DNA of 64,000 bases from Alphaproteobacteria bacterium (GTDB taxonomy: Bacteria > Pseudomonadota > Alphaproteobacteria > Micavibrionales > Micavibrionaceae): NCBI GenBank assembly GCA_002401965.1, contig NVUR01000002.1:62001-126000 (forward strand), in the 5' to 3' direction. How positions within the stretch are numbered: position 1 is the stretch's first letter; the number at the start of each line of letters is the position of its first letter. Shown here in pieces: positions 36,728-45,117 of this stretch. The translations under genes and the position numbers were made by a program. The notes under the pieces are model-generated. The model was not told the DNA's origin and did no database searches. It was given only the letters and a program-made list of their open reading frames with translations.

Positions 36728-38170
36728 TCATACTTTCCAAAAATGCGGAGAAAACATCACAAGAACTGCAAACAGCTCAAGCCGCCCTAAGAACATACCT
36801 AAGGATAATATCCATTTTGCACTATCCGGTAGAGTTTGAAAATTACCGGCAGGGCCAATAATGGGGCCTAACCCTGGGCCAACATTCGATATTGATGTGA
36901 CCGCTCCTGACATTGAAGTGATGAAATCTAATCCAGTATAGGATAACGCGATTGCCAAAAATGAGAACCCTAACGCATAAACAAAAAAGAACCCCATGAC
37001 AGATGAGGGGACATCCTTGGGCATAGGCTTCCCATTATAATGCGGAATAAAGACGCCGTTTGGGTATAATAGTTTACTGATTTGAATTTTTGTGACGGCA
37101 TGTAGAACTTGAAATCTAAAAATTTTAATTCCGCATGATGTTGAACCCGCACATCCGCCAACGACCATCAGAAAGAAAAACATACTGACAGCAAAGCCGC
37201 CCCATGAATTAAAATCACCATTACTAAACCCTGTTCCAGTCATCAGGGATACAACATTAAAAAGTGAGAGGAGCAGCGCCTTGGGCAAAGGCATGTCTTG
37301 TTGTATTGTTAGGTAGGAAATAGTCACAATGGTTGCTATGGCGATAATTGATAAAAACCACCGGACTTGTGAGTCTTTGAAAAGGGGGCGTAAATTCCCT
37401 CTGACAGCTTTTAGGTAAAGCACAAATGGTATCCCGCCTAGTATCATAAATATGATACAGACAATAGAGGTGCTGATGGTCTTAAAATGACCAAATGATG
37501 CATCAAACGTTGAAAATCCACCTGTGGATATGGTTGTCATCGCGTGCGCGACGGCGTCAAAAATTTCAAGCCCTGTGAACATATAACAAAGCGCACAGAT
37601 TATTGTGAGCCCCACATATATAACAGCAATAGAGCTTGCCAATTGTGCGGTACGTGGCAGTGCTTTTTCGCTCTCTGATAGTTCGGTTTTGAAAATTTGC
37701 ATTCCACCGACTTTCAGAAAGGGAAGGATAGACATCGCCATAATAATGATACCGATACCGCCAAGCCATTGAAGGATTGCGCGCCAGAGTAATATGCCAG
37801 CGGGCGCATAGTCTAACCCTGTTATTACGGTTGATCCAGTTGTTGTAATACCTGACATTGCCTCAAAGAATGAGTCGGTGATAGACATGTTCAAAGATGA
37901 AAACCAAAAGGGGAGCGCCCCGAATGTCGGCAGAATAAGCCATGTTGTATTGGTTAGGAGAAAGGCTTGGCGGGTTGTTATATTAAAATTATGTCCTGTA
38001 TTGCTTAAGATTAAAGCCCCACCGAAGAATGCTGTAATAATAATACAAGTGAAGAAGACCTTCCAATCATCATATCCGAAATACAAGTCAGCCATCATAG
38101 GAAGTATCATACTTAAGGATAATACAGATAATAAAATACCATTAATGTAGAGAATTGGACGAAAATCCAA
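36728..38170 (-). CDS. trkH: TrkH-type potassium uptake channel subunit
   Basis: The 480-residue membrane protein shows the four potassium-filter loops of the Trk/Ktr family: SGITTTGSTVI, TTISTGGFSTF, SLMTGTGFSNG and TSISNVGPGLG. The C-terminal GMFLGRLELFAVLVMF motif is typical of TrkH. Length is normal. It needs a cytoplasmic NAD-binding TrkA partner, which is not in the window. The minus-strand upstream region has AAGGAAG before the ATG. Confidence 0.94.
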   Translation of the reverse strand: MDFRPILYINGILLSVLSLSMILPMMADLYFGYDDWKVFFTCIIITAFFGGALILSNTGHNFNITTRQAFLLTNTTWLILPTFGALPFWFSSLNMSITDSFFEAMSGITTTGSTVITGLDYAPAGILLWRAILQWLGGIGIIIMAMSILPFLKVGGMQIFKTELSESEKALPRTAQLASSIAVIYVGLTIICALCYMFTGLEIFDAVAHAMTTISTGGFSTFDASFGHFKTISTSIVCIIFMILGGIPFVLYLKAVRGNLRPLFKDSQVRWFLSIIAIATIVTISYLTIQQDMPLPKALLLSLFNVVSLMTGTGFSNGDFNSWGGFAVSMFFFLMVVGGCAGSTSCGIKIFRFQVLHAVTKIQISKLLYPNGVFIPHYNGKPMPKDVPSSVMGFFFVYALGFSFLAIALSYTGLDFITSMSGAVTSISNVGPGLGPIIGPAGNFQTLPDSAKWILSLGMFLGRLELFAVLVMFSPHFWKV

Positions 38171-38277
38171 GAGCGTCTTCCTTTTTTAATTCCGAGGTCA
38201 GAGTCTAGACCAGGATAGGGTGCTTTTCAAGGTATCTTGTGATCTATCGGTAATGTATGAACGGTTCGATTGAAAGC

Positions 38278-38305
38278 AAAAAAAGGAGCGCCATGACAGC
38301 GCTCC
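38278..38305 (-). terminator. Strong Rho-independent terminator after the OmpA-type lipoprotein gene
   Basis: A perfect 7-bp GC-rich stem (38285-38291 with 38299-38305) with a 7-base loop is followed, on the minus strand, by seven consecutive T residues. It lies 30 bases downstream of the stop codon of the gene at 38336-39214, which is consistent with a highly expressed envelope protein. Confidence 0.92.
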
Positions 38306-38335
38306 CGAATAAATATTAGGCAGTGTTAATTAATT

Positions 38336-39214
38336 CTATTTGAAAGAAATATTAACACGACGGTTTGCAGGTTCGCGTACATTATCCGATGTTGCAACTA
38401 ATAAGGATGATTCACCATGGCTCTCAACAACAAGAAGGTCTGCGCTAACACCGCGTTCAACCAATGCATCACGAACCGCATTTGCACGTTTGAATGCCAA
38501 GCGTTTGTTGTAAGTGTCTGCACCAGATGTATCGGCATGACCGCTTATTGTGATTTGTGATGGTGTGTTTTTCGCAACTTCTGCTGCAATAGCATCAAGA
38601 ACATTCTTGGCACCAGCACTCAACGTTTTTGAATCCCAGTTAAAGAACACAAGATACATCGCCTCTTCAGGAATCATAGGTGCAGGTTCTTCAATAGGAT
38701 CTACAGGCTGCGGTTTCTGTTGTACGAGACCTTCCAGTTCGGCAATAGCGTCAAGATATTCTCTTTTACAACGCAGAATCTCTTCAGTTTTCCAGTTTTC
38801 TTCTTGCTGCTCAATCCAACAATCGAATTTTGCTTGTGCAAGAGCCGCTGTTGATGGAGCAATTTCACGTGCGCCCAAATCAAATGCGACGATAAGACGT
38901 CCGCGTGCGGCACCAAGTTCTTTTATATGATTTTCATTCAAGTTCCAGTCACTAACAGGCTCTGGCATAACGGCCTCACCAGATGCAGCGGCCAAACCTT
39001 TGCGTGCAAAATGTAGAGCGTCAGGATAATCGAACATATCTTCAAGTTCGGTGTTGGCAAAAGTTTTATACTCACCGGCAAGGGATTGAGTAAATGGACT
39101 GCCAACAGCTTGTGCTTCGTTAAGCGCATCGACTTCACTATATGTGTCAAACATTGTACAGCCACTAAGTGCGACTACGCCGACTGCTAAAACTAGGTTA
39201 CGCACGGATTTCAT
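38336..39214 (-). CDS. OmpA-family peptidoglycan-associated lipoprotein
   Basis: The 292-residue protein has a lipobox signal peptide (VVALSGC, Cys19). A helical region of about 150 residues of unknown fold follows (KTFANTELEDMFDYPDALHFARKGL, WNLNENHIKELGAARGRL), and then a Pro-rich linker (residues about 175-192). The C-terminal OmpA domain has ISGHADTSGADTYNKRLAFKRA and REPANRRVNISF, which bind the diaminopimelate of peptidoglycan. It differs from Pal by its larger N-terminal domain. GAGGAG lies before the ATG. It probably tethers the outer membrane to the wall. Confidence 0.9.
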   Translation of the reverse strand: MKSVRNLVLAVGVVALSGCTMFDTYSEVDALNEAQAVGSPFTQSLAGEYKTFANTELEDMFDYPDALHFARKGLAAASGEAVMPEPVSDWNLNENHIKELGAARGRLIVAFDLGAREIAPSTAALAQAKFDCWIEQQEENWKTEEILRCKREYLDAIAELEGLVQQKPQPVDPIEEPAPMIPEEAMYLVFFNWDSKTLSAGAKNVLDAIAAEVAKNTPSQITISGHADTSGADTYNKRLAFKRANAVRDALVERGVSADLLVVESHGESSLLVATSDNVREPANRRVNISFK

Positions 39215-39484
39215 ATTTTTTGCTCCTCAAATAAACGCGTATTAATATTACTACTTCAGTTTAGTTCATTAACTTTATATTCGTTTGTAAGAGACATGAA
39301 TCTAGATCATGATTCTCAAACAACCCTTTAATCTTCTATAGTTAGTAGAGCTGAATGTAAAGTTTAGTTTGTGATTTGTAATAACTTTTCTGTAAATAAG
39401 CAAATAATACTTTTTTGCGTTGCACAAAAAAGCGGAATTATATTATAGTGGCGATATGTTAATTGTTTTTTTGGAGAGAGACTA

Positions 39485-40108
39485 ACGAGTGGCATTTGTG
39501 TTGTAGGTAAAAAGGCTGCAATCCTTGTTGAAAGTGGTTTTTGTGAGCGTGAGTTAATGCAGGCGCAAGACGCCCTAATATCTTTGGGGGTCGATTGTCG
39601 GCTGATTTCACCTGAAAATTCTTTGATTAGAGGGTGGAATGAAAATAAAGCGCCTTCCTCTTCTTGCTGGGGGGCTGATTATGCACCTGATAGGGCGTTG
39701 GATAAATCTATCGCGGGCGATTACGATGTTCTTGTCATTCCAGGAGGAATCAGAAGCATCACGAAACTTAAGTTGAGTGAGAGTGTGAAGCCCTTCATTT
39801 CTGCGTTTATGCAAACGGGTAAGCCTGTGATTGCTTATAACCAAGCCATTGATCTTCTTTCCTTCGCCGGATTGGTCGAAGGATATTCCTTGGCGGCAAA
39901 GAGTGACCTATGCGATTCTGTGAAGGGTCATGGCGGGCGATGTGCGGCATCGGAATTTATTGTAAGTAAGAACCTGATTACATTGTCACGCTTTAGAGAT
40001 GTTGATGACAGGCTGCAACGCGCAGTATTATGTATCTTAAATGGTGAACGCTATATAGAGAAAGAAGTTTCTTCTGATAATATGCCTTACGCCTCTAAAG
40101 TAGCTTGA
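39485..40108 (+). CDS. DJ-1/PfpI-like protein lacking the catalytic Cys, with a non-standard start
   Basis: In the frame that encodes a complete DJ-1/PfpI domain (KKAAILVESGFCERELMQAQ, then YDVLVIPGGIRS and GKPVIAYNQAID), no ATG, GTG or TTG lies upstream of 39557. GGAG at 39473-39476 stands eight bases before an ACG at 39485, at the exact place a start is expected. That ACG overlaps the TAA of a 9-codon open frame (39456-39485). A translation starting at the ATG at 39557 would lose the first beta strand. The usual nucleophile Cys is replaced by Asn119 (numbered from the ACG). So either a rare ACG start, a T-to-C mutation, or sequence error. Function unknown. Confidence 0.6.
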   Translation, partial: TSGICVVGKKAAILVESGFCERELMQAQDALISLGVDCRLISPENSLIRGWNENKAPSSSCWGADYAPDRALDKSIAGDYDVLVIPGGIRSITKLKLSESVKPFISAFMQTGKPVIAYNQAIDLLSFAGLVEGYSLAAKSDLCDSVKGHGGRCAASEFIVSKNLITLSRFRDVDDRLQRAVLCILNGERYIEKEVSSDNMPYASKVA

Positions 40109-40180
40109 TTTCCAGAGCATGACTTTCTAGGGTTGTTTCTGGGCTAGGGTTATCACTGGTTATCTGAATAGGAGTTTATT

Positions 40181-41282
40181 ATGCGCGCAGAAATTGAAAC
40201 GATGATGAGTGAAATTGAAAATTCATTGACCCTTATTCGGAGGCATCTTTGACTGGGATGTCGCAACAGCGCGTTTAGATGAACTTGATTCTTTGTGTGA
40301 AGACCCTGATCTATGGTCTGACGCATCTAAGGCGCAGATACTCATGCGTGAACGTACATATCTTGAACAAAGCATAAATTCTGTCCGTGATATTGAAACA
40401 TCATTAAATGATAATGTTGAGCTAATCTCCATGGGAGAAGAAGAGGGCGACGACTCTATCGTTAAAGAGGCAGAGCAGGGTATTGAACGGTTGCAACGCC
40501 TGAGTGACCGAAAACGGCTTGAGAGTTTATTATCAGGAGAGGCTGACAGCAATGATGCTTACGTGCAAATTAATGCGGGCGCGGGCGGAACGGAAGCCCA
40601 AGACTGGGCAGAGATGGTGTTTCGTATGTATCTGCGTTGGGCAGAAAAGCGCGGGTTCAAATGCACCACTCTGGAACGCAGTGAAGGTGAAGAGGCCGGC
40701 ATAAAATCCACAACGATCAAGGTCGAAGGGCATCAGGCCTATGGTTGGATGAAAACCGAAACCGGAGTTCATCGCTTGGTTAGAATTTCACCATATGATT
40801 CCAGTGCGCGCAGACACACTAGCTTTGCCTCCGTTTATGTTTCACCCGTTATTGATGACACCATCGATATTGAAATCGAGGATAAGGATTTGAGAGTCGA
40901 TACTTATCGATCAAGCGGCGCGGGCGGGCAGCATGTCAATAAAACGGACAGTGCGGTTCGCTTAACCCATATTCCGACAGGCGTTGTGGCGGCGTGCCAA
41001 AATGGCCGCTCTCAACATCAAAACAGAGCAACGGCGATGGAAATGCTGAAAGCACGTCTTTATGAAATTGAATTGAAAAAACGTGAGGATGATAAAGCCA
41101 AAGAACACGGTGAGAAAACTGATATCGGGTGGGGGCATCAGATACGGTCATATGTTTTGCATCCTTATCAAATGGTCAAGGATACGCGTACCGAGTATGA
41201 GACATCACAGTCTCAAGCGGTTTTAGATGGTGATTTAGATCCATTTTTGGAGGCATCCTTGGCACATATTTCAGGTCAATGA
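40181..41282 (+). CDS. prfB: Peptide chain release factor 2 (RF2), expressed through a programmed +1 frameshift
   Basis: RF2 ends translation at UGA and UAA. The ATG at 40181 has AGGAG ending 6 bases upstream. The first 23 codons end in CTT, followed by an in-frame TGA at 40250; the main frame resumes at GAC (40251), giving a 366-residue product of normal length. The frame contains [13 protein letters not shown] near the stop-codon recognition loop (SPY where E. coli has SPF) and the catalytic GGQ at residues 248-250. A simple ORF call from 40293 would lose the N-terminus. The internal TGA makes this a self-regulating gene. Confidence 0.96.
40239..40253 (+). other. prfB: Programmed +1 ribosomal frameshift site of prfB
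   Basis: The site has a Shine-Dalgarno-like GGAGG at 40239-40243, three bases, then CTT TGA C (40247-40253). This is the classic autoregulatory RF2 cassette: when RF2 is scarce, the ribosome pauses at TGA and slips from CTT to TTT, reading GAC next. Here GGAGG replaces the E. coli AGGGGG, with the same 3-base spacing to CTT. Confidence 0.95.
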
Positions 41283-41410
41283 TCGTATTATGTACAACTC
41301 TGTGGGTAAAATGGGTATAACACCTATGTTTCTCATGTGATTGTGTTTTTTTCCTTGTATTTGTAATTTTGACATAATATCTTGTTTGTGTCGTTTATTA
41401 GGAGAAAAAT

Positions 41411-43180
41411 ATGAGCGCGCGTAAGGTATTTGCTTCTGTTTTATTGTTAATGTGTTTATCTGGTTCTGTATCTGCAATGGATTTCCGTTCGGGATATTCG
41501 TCTATTCAATCTAATGTTCATAAAGTGGGTTGGGATCAAAAATCTCTGGAGGCGCAAATGCAGGGGGCTGTATATCTGCGCGCACAGATTAAGAAACTGG
41601 AGCAACAGAATGAACAATTGCGTAATAGTCTTAGTCAAATGCGTGGTAAAGCGAGCCAAGTAGCCCCCGTTGGACGTGATCCACGCATTCAGGCTTTAAT
41701 TGAAGAGAATAAAAGGATATCCAATCAATTACTGACTAGTAAAGCACAGAATAATGCGCGTCAGGGCGGCATATCTGCGGATGTTTATATGCAAAAATTA
41801 TATGTTCTGGAAGCTAAAAATCAAAAAATAAAAGAGAGCTTGGCTCATGCACTTATGAAATCTGGCGGTGCGTCTGTCTTTTTAAAGCAGGAAAATATGC
41901 GTTTAAAGTCTTCTCTTTCGGCTTTGGCGTCTTCCGGAACGGGAAATCAAGGTCGAATTACTGGTCTAGAAAAAGAGATAAGAAGTTTAAAGGGGAAGAA
42001 TGCTGCTTTGTTGTCATCATCACAGAGTGGTGAAAGATCGAAGGCGACGATGGAGAAAATTATTGCTCTACAGAGTGCAGTTCAAGAGTTACAGGGTGAA
42101 AACAGAAAACTGGCACAGACACTGGCTGCATCATCAGACAAATTATTAGGTTTGCATGAGCGCGCAGATCTTGCGCGTAGTGAGAAAGATGTTAATACGC
42201 GCAGTGTAGCGACGTTAAGAAGTACATTGGTGCAGGCTCAAAAAGAAAATACGGCATTAAATCAAACAATTCAGAAACTAAAAACGGCAAAATCAAAACC
42301 TTCGGTCGTTGCAAATAGCAGTGGTATCCAATCACTAAAAAAGCAAAACCAGAGTCTGCGTGAGACGATCCGCGCGCAAAATGATGTTCTTGTTTCTGCG
42401 GATAATGCGATGAAAACAGCGGAGCGGCTGCTGACGGAAAATACGCTGTTGAAAAGGCAGGTGGAGCTTGCTGGTAAAGCAGGACTCTCTAATGGTAAAT
42501 CAGCCAAAGAGCTGTTTTCACGTAATGCAAAGTTGGAAAGTGAAATTAAGCAACGGAATAATTATATACAACAATTGGAAGGTTTGAAGGAGACGGTTAA
42601 GCAGTTGCGCTTGGAAAATGATAAATATGTGATGGGTAAAGCCACGAGTAATAGCGTTAAACAGCGTTTTACTGCGTTGAAAGTGGAGCAGAAAATTTTA
42701 GATGGCTTACTGAAGAAAGAGCGTAAAACCGCTACTCAATATAGAATGAAAATCAGAGAGTATCAGGAAGAAATCGCGGGCATAAGAAATGGTCAATCTA
42801 AAGAAATGGCAAGTAAGATCAGCGATTATAAATCTAAAATGGTGTTTTTGGAAAAAGGGCAGGAAAGTCAAAATAAGGAAATAACAGCTTTAAAACTTAA
42901 AATTCAGGAATTGAAGGCGCAAAATAAGTTGTCCTCTGAAAAGGCTAGTGCGCTCAAGAAAAATGCGATTATTGCACGGGCTCATGAGGTTAAAGAGCAA
43001 GATGAAAAGGTTGTGACCCTTGTTGACACAACGTATCCTCCAGTTGAACAAATTGCTCCACTGTTGGATCATGACGGAGAGCATCGCTATAACAAAGAAA
43101 ATATGCTTGATGGCAGCAATGCTACGCCTGTTTCAGAAACCTTGTTGTCTCAGAGCTTAAAGCCATTATCAAATCAATGA
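41411..43180 (+). CDS. Periplasmic long coiled-coil protein of unknown function
   Basis: The 589-residue protein has a Sec signal peptide (cleavage after about residue 22, SGSVSA). Nearly all of the remainder (about 45-540) is heptad-like coiled coil with many Lys, Gln, Glu and Leu, including repeated 'L-x-x-x-N-x-x-L' units (LEQQNEQLRNSL, LQGENRKLAQTL, LRLENDKY). A non-coiled tail (about 545-589) contains a short VDTTYPPVEQIAPLLDHDGEHRYN segment. AGGAG precedes the ATG. No enzyme motif is seen. It may be an envelope scaffold, but the family is not recognised. Confidence 0.7.
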   Translation: MSARKVFASVLLLMCLSGSVSAMDFRSGYSSIQSNVHKVGWDQKSLEAQMQGAVYLRAQIKKLEQQNEQLRNSLSQMRGKASQVAPVGRDPRIQALIEENKRISNQLLTSKAQNNARQGGISADVYMQKLYVLEAKNQKIKESLAHALMKSGGASVFLKQENMRLKSSLSALASSGTGNQGRITGLEKEIRSLKGKNAALLSSSQSGERSKATMEKIIALQSAVQELQGENRKLAQTLAASSDKLLGLHERADLARSEKDVNTRSVATLRSTLVQAQKENTALNQTIQKLKTAKSKPSVVANSSGIQSLKKQNQSLRETIRAQNDVLVSADNAMKTAERLLTENTLLKRQVELAGKAGLSNGKSAKELFSRNAKLESEIKQRNNYIQQLEGLKETVKQLRLENDKYVMGKATSNSVKQRFTALKVEQKILDGLLKKERKTATQYRMKIREYQEEIAGIRNGQSKEMASKISDYKSKMVFLEKGQESQNKEITALKLKIQELKAQNKLSSEKASALKKNAIIARAHEVKEQDEKVVTLVDTTYPPVEQIAPLLDHDGEHRYNKENMLDGSNATPVSETLLSQSLKPLSNQ

Positions 43181-43198
43181 TATATTTCGAGAATACAT

Positions 43199-43240
43199 AA
43201 AAAACGGGCATGATATACGCATCATTACCCGCTTTACTTT
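43199..43240. terminator. Bidirectional terminator between the coiled-coil gene and phaR
   Basis: A stem of CGGG/CCCG (43205-43208 with 43228-43231), continued by ATGAT/ATCAT across a small internal loop, is flanked by six A residues on the left (six T on the minus strand, serving phaR) and by CTTTACTTT on the right (serving the plus-strand gene). It is imperfect but well placed between two convergent genes. Confidence 0.65.
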
Positions 43241-43242
43241 GC

Positions 43243-43761
43243 TTACTTCGTTTTTTCTTCTGAGCTGTTGTAGTTCATGTTAAACGGAGGCATCATTTTC
43301 ATTGTTCGTTCAAACATTTCCATGTTCTTACGTGCTAATTCTTCCATATTTGCATTTTGTGGAAACATACCGTCCATTTTTGGTATTGAACCAAATGATT
43401 TTGAAAATTTCTCTTTCATTTGTTCTTGATTTTGTGCAAAAATATTCATTGTTTGCTCTAAATAATTGGGCAACATATCTTGTGCATTATTACCGTAAAA
43501 TCCGATGAGTGTACGCAAGAAACTTGTAGGCAGCAACGTTTCGTCACCAGCCTCTTGGTCTGCTATGATTTGCGTTAGAACGCCACGTGTTAAATCTTCA
43601 CCGCTCTTTGCATCAATAACAATAAAATCGTGTCCTTCTTGCACCATTTCGCAAAGGTCATCAAGTGTAACGTAGCTACTCCGCCCCGTGTCATACAGAC
43701 GACGGTTCGCATATTTTTTGATTACAGTCGGCTCGTCTTTGCCGTTTTTCACTTTGGCCAT
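43243..43761 (-). CDS. phaR: Polyhydroxyalkanoate synthesis repressor PhaR
   Basis: The 172-residue protein has the N-terminal PHB/PHA accumulation regulator domain (VIKKYANRRLYDTGRSSYVTLDDLCEMV, DFIVIDAKSGEDLTRGVLTQII) that binds DNA and PHA granules, and a C-terminal Met/Gln/Asn-rich helical tail. PhaR represses phasin and PHA genes when granules are absent. It is divergent from phaC, with about 138 bases between. That gap holds several TGCA-containing motifs (43763-43766 region, around 43805 and around 43867) which could be PhaR sites. Confidence 0.93.
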   Translation of the reverse strand: MAKVKNGKDEPTVIKKYANRRLYDTGRSSYVTLDDLCEMVQEGHDFIVIDAKSGEDLTRGVLTQIIADQEAGDETLLPTSFLRTLIGFYGNNAQDMLPNYLEQTMNIFAQNQEQMKEKFSKSFGSIPKMDGMFPQNANMEELARKNMEMFERTMKMMPPFNMNYNSSEEKTK

Positions 43762-43899
43762 GTTGCACCTTTTATCTAAAATTTTCTCTGTGGATTAGTG
43801 ACATTATGCACAAAATAAATATAAAATAAAGTATTCGATGGAAAAAGGAGCATGTTTTTTTTATGCTGCATCATGAAAGTGAATGAAAAGTGAGTGTTT

Positions 43900-45024
43900 A
43901 TGCGTAAAGGTCCCCATCCTCTGCCTGTCCATTTAGGAATAGCAGCAGCAAATATGAAAGGCATACAGGACTATGCATCAAATTTCCCTGCATCCTTGAC
44001 GCAGAGTGATGCTGTTCAAATGGTGCGTGGTATAAAGTTGTATCAAGAGCATCCTTTTACGCCTAAAGAATTGCCGTTGGAGAGCATCTGGCAGGATGGT
44101 GGTACAAGTGTTAAACGCCCGATTATGGCGCAAGATCATAGGGTAGAAGGGGATGGATGTCCTTTGCTCATTGTACCGTCTTTGATTAATAAGGCTAATA
44201 TCCTTGATATATCAGAAGAGCAGTCAATGCTGCGTTGGTTCAATATGCATGGTATTGATGCCTATATGCTTGATTGGGGCGACTTCAGTAACGATCAAGA
44301 AAATGAAATTGAGATGGAGGCTTTGGTACAAGAAAAACTGTCAAATTCAATACAGGCCGTTTCAAAACATACAGGAAAGAAGGTCGATGTTGCTGGTTAT
44401 TGTATGGGCGGGGTGCTTTTACTTGCAAGCTATTCTTATGCACAGGATCATATCAGGCGCATGGTTCTTCTTGCGTCACCTTGGGATTTTAAAATTGGTG
44501 CATCATCATTAGCGCGCAATGTCCGTATTTGGTCGCCAACAGTGCTGCCTATCGTTAAGGAAAGAGGCTATTTACCGGCAGAATGGGTGCAGGCATTGTT
44601 TGCCAGTCTTGACCCAAAAGGCTCGGCGCAAAAATTTATTAAGTTTGTATCTACGGATCAGAGAAGTTCAGAGGCAGAACTATTCGTATCGGTGGAGGAT
44701 TGGCTGAATGATGGTATAGATCTTCCTGGTAATATTGCACAACATTGTATTCAGGACTGGTTTGTCGATAATAAACCTGCATTGGGGCAATGGTATGTTG
44801 CGGGTAGAAAGGTCGATCTAGGTGACATTAAAAGTGATGTACTTATTATTGCGTCCAAGAAAGATATGCTGGTGCCCTATGATTGTGCGCTTAGTGTAAA
44901 AAACAGCTTATGCAGTGCGCGCGTTAGCGTGATTACGCCAAGCTGTGGGCATATAGGGCTTATTGTCGGTAGACAAGCAAAAGACACCGTTTGGCAACCT
45001 ATGTTGGACTGGTTGAAAAAATAA
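43900..45024 (+). CDS. phaC: Poly(3-hydroxyalkanoate) synthase, class III-like PhaC
   Basis: The 374-residue alpha/beta-hydrolase-fold synthase polymerises 3-hydroxyacyl-CoA. It has the lipase-like box GYCMGG with nucleophile Cys168, LLIVPSLINKANILDI, the DxW/DWGD segment (DAYMLDWGDF), an Asp in KKDMLVPYD and a His in SCGHIGLIVG. Its length fits class III PhaC rather than the ~590-residue class I enzymes, but no phaE partner is adjacent. The ATG at 43900 is preferred to a GTG at 43894. phaA and phaB follow. Confidence 0.88.
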   Translation: MRKGPHPLPVHLGIAAANMKGIQDYASNFPASLTQSDAVQMVRGIKLYQEHPFTPKELPLESIWQDGGTSVKRPIMAQDHRVEGDGCPLLIVPSLINKANILDISEEQSMLRWFNMHGIDAYMLDWGDFSNDQENEIEMEALVQEKLSNSIQAVSKHTGKKVDVAGYCMGGVLLLASYSYAQDHIRRMVLLASPWDFKIGASSLARNVRIWSPTVLPIVKERGYLPAEWVQALFASLDPKGSAQKFIKFVSTDQRSSEAELFVSVEDWLNDGIDLPGNIAQHCIQDWFVDNKPALGQWYVAGRKVDLGDIKSDVLIIASKKDMLVPYDCALSVKNSLCSARVSVITPSCGHIGLIVGRQAKDTVWQPMLDWLKK

Positions 45025-45117
45025 TATATCCGTTGCGTGAATTCGTGCTTGATAATTTCGCGCGGAAGGATATCTTGTGCAAATCATTAACCTTTTGAAT
45101 ATTGAATGGATGTCGCT

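Noticed and set aside
40293-41282. prfB called as a simple gene starting at 40293
   Set aside because: This drops the N-terminal part, which is encoded upstream through the frameshift site at 40250.
43873-43893. Six-codon mini frame ahead of phaC as a leader peptide
   Set aside because: It is short enough to occur by chance and has no ribosome site or attenuator structure.
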